Source of the DNA: a virus | Length of the DNA: 31,907 nt | Strand: one strand, 5' to 3' | Virus record (IMG/VR): IMGVR_UViG_3300009154_000171 | Span: 1 to 31,907 of that record | In this document: in pieces, positions 1 through 3,870 of the stretch | Position numbering within the stretch: position 1 is the first letter of the stretch | Layout: every line of letters starts with the position of its first letter | Program-made: the position numbers and the translations under genes | Notes under the pieces: generated by a model | Told to the model about the DNA's origin: nothing | The model's database searches: none | What the model saw: the letters and a program-made list of their open reading frames with translations, nothing else

Positions 1-3
1 TAA

Positions 4-453
4 TTACATTATAGTTGTTTTAATTGATGCTGTCAATTGCCAGTTCCAAAATTCATGCTGTGCTAATCTATCTGCAAAAAAATTAAGAATTGATTGTTCA
101 CGAGAAGCATCTGCAACATCGCAAGCACTCTTTAATTTTTCAATAATATGATTGTTTGTTGTAATTAATTCAAGATACATCTGTGTGGCACTTAATTCAA
201 GCGAATCATTAATTTTTAAATCACTGTTTGCTTGTAGCTGAGCTAATCCAAATGGTGCTTTTGAATTTAATTTACGAATATTTTCTGCATATGTATCAAT
301 TGAATCAAATAGATCTTCATAGATTTCTAGGAAAAATGCGTGATCTTGCTTAAACATACGACCTTCTACATTCCAGTGATATCCGTGTGATTGTGCATAC
401 ATATTCATTGAATCTGCTTGCAGTTCTTTTAGTACCTTAATTAATGCTTCCAT
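4..453 (-). CDS. dps: Dps-like ferritin (DNA protection during starvation protein)
   Basis: The 149-residue product matches the Dps family: an all-helical ferritin that forms a 12-subunit shell, oxidises Fe(II) with peroxide and can shield DNA. Visible signature: SHGYHWNVEG near residues 22-31, followed by H38, D53 and E57. Together with H26 these have the spacing of the inter-subunit ferroxidase site. The usual second acid four residues after H38 is Leu42, with Glu43 next to it. The length is at the short end for the family, with no long Lys-rich N-terminal tail. The ATG at 453 lies 7 bases past the end of an extended -10 (TGGTATAAT), with no Shine-Dalgarno sequence, so the mRNA is probably leaderless. 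It follows a small basic protein gene. In a phage this is an accessory stress or iron-handling gene. Family assignment is confident; the role in infection is inferred. Confidence 0.88.
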   Translation of the reverse strand: MEALIKVLKELQADSMNMYAQSHGYHWNVEGRMFKQDHAFFLEIYEDLFDSIDTYAENIRKLNSKAPFGLAQLQANSDLKINDSLELSATQMYLELITTNNHIIEKLKSACDVADASREQSILNFFADRLAQHEFWNWQLTASIKTTIM

Positions 454-459
454 GCTTTT

Positions 460-468
460 ATTATACCA
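460..468 (-). promoter_or_regulatory. Extended -10 promoter for dps, leaderless geometry
   Basis: On the minus strand this reads TGGTATAAT, a perfect extended -10. Six bases (AAAAGC) separate it from the ATG at 453, so transcription would start at or next to the A of the start codon. I see no -35 hexamer and no ribosome binding site. Confidence 0.6.
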
Positions 469-474
469 GCTTTT

Positions 475-618
475 TTAATTAGAGCCTTTTGCTTTATATC
501 CTCTATAGCCTGTTTTCTTCTTATTCATTGAGCCAGGCTTGTGGTACCCGCCTTTATTTGGCGTTGCTGCTTGGCGTTGAGCCAAAGCCTTTTCAACTTT
601 GTCAAGATGCTTTCCCAT
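475..618 (-). CDS. Small basic protein of unknown function (47 aa)
   Basis: This short open frame encodes MGKHLDKVEKALAQRQ at its start and ends in a Lys/Gly/Tyr-rich tail (…KTGYRGYKAKGSN). It is strongly basic, with about eleven Lys and three Arg in 47 residues, and has no Cys or membrane segment, so a nucleic-acid-binding role is conceivable but unproven. A strong ribosome binding site (AAGGAGAA) stands about 6 bases before the ATG. A perfect TTGACA/TATAAT promoter with an 18-base spacer lies just upstream at 644-673. Dps follows 21 bases downstream and has its own promoter. I do not recognise the family. Good initiation signals make it a credible real gene. Confidence 0.7.
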   Translation of the reverse strand: MGKHLDKVEKALAQRQAATPNKGGYHKPGSMNKKKTGYRGYKAKGSN

Positions 619-643
619 TTTTTCTCCTTGTTTGGTTATTATT

Positions 644-673
644 ATTATAGTACGTTTACTACAATTTTGTCAA
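644..673 (-). promoter_or_regulatory. Consensus promoter, minus strand
   Basis: TTGACA (668-673) and TATAAT (644-649) are both exact consensus, with an 18-base spacer. It reads toward the small basic protein gene at 475-618. Its -35 lies 5 bases from the -35 of the divergent plus-strand promoter. Confidence 0.75.
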
Positions 674-678
674 CAGTT

Positions 679-706
679 TTGCGTGAAATAAATCACAATG
701 TATAAT
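679..706 (+). promoter_or_regulatory. Promoter for the lone plus-strand gene
   Basis: TTGCGT (679-684), a 16-base spacer and an exact TATAAT (701-706). The expected start point is about 713, only 3 bases before the ATG at 716. This argues against the upstream in-frame ATG at 698, which would lie inside the promoter. Confidence 0.55.
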
Positions 707-715
707 TACTTTATC

Positions 716-1015
716 ATGTCATCTATTAATATTATTCTTGCAGTTGGCGGAATTGCAACTGCTTTAGCAGCAATTGGTTATATTTTAGCAAAAGGATTTA
801 AATTTATTCAATCTGCTACAAGATTTATGGATGATTGGTACGGTACAGAAGAGTATCCAGGTGTGGTGGAAAGATTAGCACACGGTAATGCAAGATTTGA
901 TAATATTGAAAAAGAAATCAGCATAGTTAAAGCTGAATTATTTAATAACGGCGGATCATCATTGCGTGATTCAATTGATAGAATTGAAGAAGCCGTAACT
1001 AAAAAAAATAAATAA
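716..1015 (+). CDS. Small membrane-anchored phage protein, DUF2746-like
   Basis: A 99-residue product (MSSINIILAVGG…) with one N-terminal hydrophobic segment (about residues 4-25), then a short linker and a charged, partly coiled tail. The block DDWYGTEEYPGVVERL followed by ELFNNGGSSLRDSIDRIE matches a layout I know from actinophage membrane proteins of the DUF2746 type, often found near lysis genes. Their function is not settled. An in-frame ATG at 698 would add MYNYFI, but the -10 box covers 701-706, so I prefer 716 and a near-leaderless mRNA. It is the only plus-strand gene here, is divergent from the 475-618 gene and convergent with hsp20. A lysis or host-membrane role is inference. Confidence 0.75.
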   Translation: MSSINIILAVGGIATALAAIGYILAKGFKFIQSATRFMDDWYGTEEYPGVVERLAHGNARFDNIEKEISIVKAELFNNGGSSLRDSIDRIEEAVTKKNK

Positions 1016-1031
1016 AGAGCAGTTTTTGTTT

Positions 1032-1083
1032 GGGGCTTGCTCAGGCCCCTAATCTGCGACTTCCCGATGAATGGATGCAGATT
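1032..1083. terminator. Inverted repeats between convergent genes, possible terminator
   Basis: Two inverted repeats lie between the convergent genes ending at 1015 and 1097. The first, 1032-1049, has a GC-rich stem (GGGGC with GCCCC, plus T·G and T-A pairs) and a 4-base loop. The second pairs AATCTGC (1051-1057) with GCAGATT (1077-1083) around a 19-base loop and is followed by an AT-rich run. Neither has a clean U-tract, so termination is plausible from position more than from sequence. Confidence 0.4.
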
Positions 1084-1096
1084 TATATTATATACC

Positions 1097-1531
1097 TTAT
1101 TTTATTTTAATGGTCTTAGGCTTTGCTTCTTCTGGAAGTTCCCGTTCAATATTAATTGAAAGTAATCCATTTTCAAGTGAAGCAGACTTAACAATCATAT
1201 ACTCGCCCAATGTAAAGTGTTGAGTAAAGTTACGTCCAGCAATTCCACGATGCAAGAAATCAGACTTTTCATCTTTTTCTTTTTCGCTCTTAATTGTTAG
1301 AGTATCTTTTTCTACCTTAATATCAAGGTCTTCACGGGAATATCCCGCAACTGCAAGTTCAATTACATAATTGTCCTCGTCAACCTTTTTTACATTATAT
1401 GGTGGGAATTGAGATGTTGTTTTTTTATTTGATTCCCATCTTACAAACTGATCATTAAACCCTAGAAAGAACGGGTCATTAAAAATAGATTGAATTTGTA
1501 CAAATGGGTCTATATACTTTAGATGTGTCAT
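1097..1531 (-). CDS. hsp20: Hsp20 / IbpA-type small heat-shock protein
   Basis: The 144-residue product is an alpha-crystallin-domain chaperone that holds unfolding proteins in a refoldable state without ATP. Visible features: a short variable N-terminus with an aromatic DPFFLGF patch, an alpha-crystallin domain from about residue 43 (PPYNVKKVDEDNYVIELAVAGYSREDLDIKVE), the IbpA-like RGIAGRNFTQHFTLGE block, the SLENGLLSI strand, and a C-terminal IKI (I-x-I) motif used for oligomer assembly. Start chosen at the ATG at 1531, with AAAAGGAG 9 bases upstream. The gene has its own extended -10 promoter and a structured leader. sHSP genes occur in some phages (for example T4-like cyanophages); protecting virion proteins or host enzymes during infection is inferred. 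Confidence 0.92.
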   Translation of the reverse strand: MTHLKYIDPFVQIQSIFNDPFFLGFNDQFVRWESNKKTTSQFPPYNVKKVDEDNYVIELAVAGYSREDLDIKVEKDTLTIKSEKEKDEKSDFLHRGIAGRNFTQHFTLGEYMIVKSASLENGLLSINIERELPEEAKPKTIKIK

Positions 1532-1540
1532 GTTACTTAG

Positions 1541-1587
1541 CTCCTTTTCAGCAAGTTAGTTAAATTCAGAACCCTTACGGCATTCTG
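1541..1587 (-). promoter_or_regulatory. Structured hsp20 leader, candidate ROSE-like RNA thermometer
   Basis: The predicted transcript begins near 1588 with a hairpin (1567-1587, CAGAA…TTCTG arms, CC/GG inner pairs, GUAA tetraloop). Further on, UUGCU (1550-1554) is followed by GAAA and then AGGA of the Shine-Dalgarno (1542-1545). UUGCU opposite AGGA is the hallmark pairing of ROSE thermometers, which control small heat-shock genes in proteobacteria. A competing fold pairs CUUGCU with AGC-U-AAG and leaves AAAAGG in the loop. The call rests on pattern and gene context only. Confidence 0.4.
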
Positions 1588-1594
1588 TATATAT

Positions 1595-1603
1595 ATTATA
1601 TCA
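1595..1603 (-). promoter_or_regulatory. Extended -10 promoter for hsp20
   Basis: Minus strand TGATATAAT, an exact extended -10, with no recognisable -35. It places the transcript start near 1588, giving a leader of about 57 bases that begins with a hairpin. Confidence 0.55.
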
Positions 1604-1607
1604 CAAA

Positions 1608-2645
1608 CTATGAATTAGATCTACCATGCTGATCGGAACGATTTCCGTATCCCACACTTGGCTTCCCGTCATTTTGCGGTGGGCTATTGTAAGTTGATCT
1701 CCAACCAACATCTCCCATACGATCACCAAAATTAGTTCCAGAAACTATGTCTCCTGTAGGAGTAAATACTCCATCCCAAATAGATGTTGAATCTTTTGTT
1801 GGAACTGGATCTCCACCTTTTACAATAGGTTCATTTACTGCAATTGCAGCCATAGCTTCTTCTGCATGTGCTTTAGTTGTATAGCAACCAATTACTTGAC
1901 CAGTTCCCACTTTAGTAATAGCATATCCGCCTTGGCAATCTGGAACATTGTATTCAAGTTTAAATCCATTTCCGCCGCCCAATCTTCCAGCACCAGCTGA
2001 TTCTTTTTCAATTTTGTTTTCTCTGTTTACAATAGCACGAGACCATGCAAATCCTGCATCTCCGCCCCAAGCATTCCACATAATTTTTCCGTTAGAAGGA
2101 TCGTTCCAATTTTTGCCCTTTTTATCAACTTCATGTCTTGAAAAGAAAGAATACATTCTTTTAACTGTATCAAGAGACATTGATCTTCCAGCAACTATAT
2201 CACTTGCACGACCCCAACCTACGGGTGTTCCTGCTCCAGTTGCTAGGCCTGCATCTCTCCATTTTAATGCACGGCGTGCCGCTGCTTTCATTCCCGCATT
2301 TGGCTGATATCCACCATCAGCTTTTTTGACTGGAATACAATTAGGAACTGTCTTTCCATCTTTATCTTTAGTCCCAGCATATTCATAGCCTTCCCAACAT
2401 GGGCCTTGTCCTTTTTCAATACATGAGATACATTTTTCTGTATCTGAAATATAATGATGATCATTACCTAAATCATCGCATCCGCAAGTCATGCATTTTT
2501 TTACACTTGCTTCTGGTTCATTGGCATATAAAGCAGCCATTTGTGCTTGTGCTTTTTGTTTGCTTGGATGTGTTCCAGCAACATGTCCAGTATTTTGTGC
2601 TACTACTGAAAACTTATCTCCGTGTTGAATTATTTTATATGGCAT
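1608..2645 (-). CDS. Modular zinc-ribbon phage protein with duplicated end module
   Basis: 345 residues in modules. Residues 1-45 (…GHVAGTHPSKQKAQAQMAAL…NEP) and 228-273 (…GQVIGCYTTKAHAEEAMAAI…NEP) are copies of one short alpha/beta module. Residues 51-75 hold a CMTCGCDD…CISC zinc-ribbon-like cluster. Residues 83-107 hold CWEGYEYAGTK…VPNCIP. Residues 118-206 form a block with GRASDIVAG, VKRMYSFFSRHEVDK and WGGDAGFAWSR, which I have seen in phage head-region proteins and as modules fused to proteases or portals, without a settled function. The C-terminus is Gly/Ser/Asn-rich. It is leaderless by geometry: TGATATAAT ends 7 bases before the ATG at 2645. A structural or maturation role is possible, but I cannot name one. 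Confidence 0.65.
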   Translation of the reverse strand: MPYKIIQHGDKFSVVAQNTGHVAGTHPSKQKAQAQMAALYANEPEASVKKCMTCGCDDLGNDHHYISDTEKCISCIEKGQGPCWEGYEYAGTKDKDGKTVPNCIPVKKADGGYQPNAGMKAAARRALKWRDAGLATGAGTPVGWGRASDIVAGRSMSLDTVKRMYSFFSRHEVDKKGKNWNDPSNGKIMWNAWGGDAGFAWSRAIVNRENKIEKESAGAGRLGGGNGFKLEYNVPDCQGGYAITKVGTGQVIGCYTTKAHAEEAMAAIAVNEPIVKGGDPVPTKDSTSIWDGVFTPTGDIVSGTNFGDRMGDVGWRSTYNSPPQNDGKPSVGYGNRSDQHGRSNS

Positions 2646-2651
2646 AGTAAT

Positions 2652-2660
2652 ATTATATCA
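2652..2660 (-). promoter_or_regulatory. Extended -10 promoter, leaderless geometry
   Basis: Minus strand TGATATAAT, then six bases (ATTACT), then the ATG at 2645. This is the same -10 to ATG spacing as at dps. It lies immediately after the 3' end of tRNA-Gln and serves the modular zinc-ribbon protein gene. Confidence 0.6.
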
Positions 2661-2661
2661 G

Positions 2662-2732
2662 CTCCCTGACCTGGATTCGAACCAAGATACCCGCCTCCAA
2701 AGGGCGGTGTCCTACCGTTAGACGATCTGGGA
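2662..2732 (-). tRNA. tRNA-Gln (anticodon UUG)
   Basis: 71 bases. The acceptor TCCCAGA pairs with TCAGGGA with one A·A mismatch. The anticodon stem CCGCC/GGCGG closes the loop CTTTGGA, giving anticodon TTG. The T arm carries GGTTCGAATCC. U1-A72 and discriminator G73 fit glutamine tRNAs. No CCA is encoded. It reads CAA, a favoured codon in AT-rich genes. It starts one base after the CCA of tRNA-Ser. Confidence 0.9.
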
Positions 2733-2733
2733 A

Positions 2734-2824
2734 TGGCGGAAGATGTAGGATTCGAACCTACGGTAGTTTTTAACACTACGATCAGTTAGCAACCGATTGC
2801 TTTAGACCACTCAGCCAATCTTCC
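2734..2824 (-). tRNA. tRNA-Ser (anticodon GCU), CCA encoded
   Basis: Acceptor GGAAGAT/ATCTTCC is perfect. The anticodon loop TTGCTAA gives GCT. A long variable arm (GTAGT…ACTAC) shows a class II tRNA, as expected for serine. G73 is followed by an encoded CCA (2734-2736), the only tRNA in the array with one. It reads AGC and AGT. Confidence 0.92.
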
Positions 2825-2825
2825 G

Positions 2826-2898
2826 TACCCATAGTTGGATTTGAACCAACGCTTTCACGATTTTAAGTCGTGTGCCTCTACCACTGGGCTATAAGGGC
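2826..2898 (-). tRNA. tRNA-Leu (anticodon UAA) with class I variable loop
   Basis: 73 bases. The anticodon loop CTTAAAA within stem CACGA/TCGTG gives anticodon TAA, which reads the leucine codon UUA. The T arm GTTGG-TTCAAAT-CCAAC is normal. G1·U72 with A73 and a GCCC start match bacterial tRNA-Leu(UAA) as I recall it from E. coli. The variable loop is only AAAGC (5 bases), whereas bacterial leucine tRNAs have a long variable arm. The acceptor also has a U5·U68 mismatch. Identity by anticodon is clear; charging by host leucyl-tRNA synthetase is uncertain. Confidence 0.8.
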
Positions 2899-2902
2899 TT
2901 AG

Positions 2903-2973
2903 AGCGAATAGCGAGAATCGAACTCGCACATTAACCTTGGCAAGGTTACGCACTACCACTATGCAATATTCGC
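2903..2973 (-). tRNA. tRNA-Gly (anticodon GCC)
   Basis: 71 bases. The acceptor GCGAATA/TATTCGC is perfect. Stem TAACC/GGTTA closes the loop TTGCCAA, giving anticodon GCC. The D arm TGCATAGTGGTAGTGC and discriminator U73 are typical of bacterial tRNA-Gly. No CCA is encoded. Confidence 0.92.
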
Positions 2974-2976
2974 AGG

Positions 2977-3100
2977 GGCTATAAACGATTGCGACTTCCA
3001 GTTGCACATGACGTACATGCTGTATCTGTCTCACACGCCACTCATCCGAGTTTCGGGTGTATATGTAACTATAACATCCTAAGTTGTGTCGTTTATAGCC
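2977..3100. ncRNA. Structured element inside the tRNA array, candidate non-coding RNA
   Basis: A 124-base stretch closed by a perfect 12-base-pair helix (2977-2988 with 3089-3100, GGCTATAAACGA and its complement). It sits 3 bases from tRNA-Gly and 3 bases from tRNA-Met/Ile, so it fills the place of a tRNA in the array. Inner hairpins: 2991-3005 (GCGAC, loop TTCCA, GTTGC) and 3043-3059 (CATCCGA, loop GTT, TCGGGTG). Each has one pair that is G·U if plus-strand RNA is made but A·C in minus-strand RNA, and the outer helix also gains a U·G pair (2989-3088) on plus. This favours the plus strand, while the tight packing favours co-transcription with the minus-strand tRNAs. It has no tRNA cloverleaf and no open frame. 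Function unknown. Confidence 0.5.
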
Positions 3101-3103
3101 TTG

Positions 3104-3177
3104 TAGAGCAAGTAGGACTTGAACCTACGATTACCGAATTATGAGTTCGGGGCTTTAACCAACTAAGCTATTGCTCC
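3104..3177 (-). tRNA. tRNA with anticodon CAU (elongator Met or lysidine-modified Ile)
   Basis: 74 bases. The acceptor GGAGCAA pairs with TTGCTCT, with G1·U72 as the only wobble. Stem CCGAA/TTCGG closes loop CTCATAA, giving anticodon CAT. The D arm AGCTTAGTTGGTTAAAGC and the T arm are normal. An initiator tRNA would normally show a 1-72 mismatch and three G-C pairs in the anticodon stem; this has neither. Met elongator and Ile2 (AUA reader) cannot be separated by eye; AUA decoding would make sense in an AT-rich phage. Confidence 0.88.
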
Positions 3178-3185
3178 CTATTTAA

Positions 3186-3425
3186 TTATGCGTGTGGAGG
3201 TTTTTTTGCTTTATTTTCTTTTATTTTATGCCGCTCATCAATAGTTTCATATGCAAACACTGATAATGCTTTTTCATTTTTTGCGTAGTGATGACCGCAA
3301 AACATAAGTTGACCTGTTACGCCTTTTACTAAAACTAAGGCTTCTGCATAACATTGATCGCAACGATCAAGTGGGCTTAATACATACTGTACTTCTTCTG
3401 CAACTGATTCTATTGTCATATTCAT
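3186..3425 (-). CDS. Small Cys/His protein, DUF7455-like
   Basis: A 79-residue product beginning MNMTIESVAEEV. The core LDRCDQCYAEALVLV…GQLMFCGHHYAKNEKAL has CxxC followed by CxHH, a compact zinc-binding layout I associate with a small actinobacterial family (DUF7455), function unknown. The C-terminus is Lys-rich. The open frame continues upstream to 3518, but that part is tRNA-Asn read through in frame, so it is not coding. Two in-frame ATGs (3425, 3419) follow a TATAAT at 3427-3432. If that box is used, 3419 would be a leaderless start; if the tRNA transcript reads through, 3425 behind AGAGAGAG is better. The gene sits inside the tRNA array. Confidence 0.7.
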   Translation of the reverse strand: MNMTIESVAEEVQYVLSPLDRCDQCYAEALVLVKGVTGQLMFCGHHYAKNEKALSVFAYETIDERHKIKENKAKKPPHA

Positions 3426-3426
3426 A

Positions 3427-3432
3427 ATTATA
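3427..3432 (-). promoter_or_regulatory. Possible -10 box before the small Cys/His protein
   Basis: An exact TATAAT on the minus strand, 7 bases before the ATG at 3419. There is no TG extension and only a weak -35-like TTACAA, so this is tentative. It would separate transcription of the downstream tRNAs from tRNA-Asn. Confidence 0.35.
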
Positions 3433-3460
3433 CTCTCTCTAGTAGTTGTTTTGTAATTTG

Positions 3461-3533
3461 CTGGCCCACCAGGTCTCGATCCTGGGACATTCGAATTAAC
3501 AGTTCGACGCTCTACCAACTGAGCTATGGGCCA
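3461..3533 (-). tRNA. tRNA-Asn (anticodon GUU)
   Basis: 73 bases. The acceptor TGGCCCA/TGGGCCA is perfect with U1-A72 and G73, typical of asparagine tRNA. Stem TCGAA/TTCGA closes loop CTGTTAA, giving anticodon GTT. The D arm TAGCTCAGTTGGTAGAGC is canonical. It is the first tRNA transcribed in the array, separated from the others by the small Cys/His protein gene. No CCA is encoded (GCAA follows). Confidence 0.93.
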
Positions 3534-3543
3534 TCAGTAAAAT

Positions 3544-3831
3544 TTATTCTACTATACCAAATGGATTTTTGTCAATCATTTTAAGCAAATCTTCTGGACT
3601 ATCAATTAATCTTCTTTGTGCTTCAAACTTGCCCAACTGTACCATTTCATCTGCAATTGTGTGCATCATATCAAGCAATCCTGCAGCATATCTTTTATTT
3701 TTAGGATCAGCTTCTTCAATTTCTTTTTGCATGTTTACAACTGATTGTGTAAAATATTCGCAAAGTTGTGTAAGCGAAATATAAATATCTTTTTCATCTT
3801 CAATTGTTCTTATTGTGCCATTTGCCAACAT
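3544..3831 (-). CDS. Hypothetical helical protein downstream of terL
   Basis: A 95-residue product, mainly helical by composition (LCEYFTQSVVNMQKEIEEADP, then LLDMMHTIADEMVQLGKFEAQRRL), no Cys, no membrane segment. I do not recognise the family. Start at the ATG at 3831 with AAAGG about 10 bases upstream. It lies 39 bases downstream of the large terminase and is probably on the same transcript, so a head or packaging accessory role is possible but only from position. Its 3' end contains the tRNA promoter. Confidence 0.65.
   Translation of the reverse strand: MLANGTIRTIEDEKDIYISLTQLCEYFTQSVVNMQKEIEEADPKNKRYAAGLLDMMHTIADEMVQLGKFEAQRRLIDSPEDLLKMIDKNPFGIVE
3546..3575 (-). promoter_or_regulatory. 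Promoter for the tRNA array
   Basis: TTGACA (3570-3575) with an 18-base spacer to TAGAAT (3546-3551). An overlapping alternative is the extended -10 TGGTATAGT (3551-3559). Either would start RNA about 6-11 bases before tRNA-Asn. It lies inside the 3' end of the 3544-3831 gene. Confidence 0.55.
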
Positions 3832-3870
3832 ATTTTTTTTCCTTTATTAGTGGTTATAGGTTGTAGTCTA

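Noticed and set aside
698-715. ATG at 698 as start of the plus-strand membrane protein
   Set aside because: The -10 hexamer occupies 701-706, so a transcript could not contain this ATG if that promoter is used.
1948-2307. 119-codon plus-strand open frame
   Set aside because: Antisense to the modular zinc-ribbon gene; no ribosome site or promoter; composition unlike a real protein.
2826-2898. tRNA with anticodon UAA as a stop-codon suppressor
   Set aside because: UAA as anticodon reads UUA (Leu); suppression of UAA stops would need anticodon UUA. Many genes here end in TAA normally.
2977-3100. Structured element as a mobile element (MITE) insertion
   Set aside because: No target-site duplication is visible; its exact fit between tRNAs and internal hairpins argue for an RNA role, though not finally excluded.
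3426-3518. Upstream in-frame extension of the 3186-3425 gene (MVERRTVNSN…)
   Set aside because: This part is tRNA-Asn read in frame; the tRNA is perfect, so the extension is not coding.
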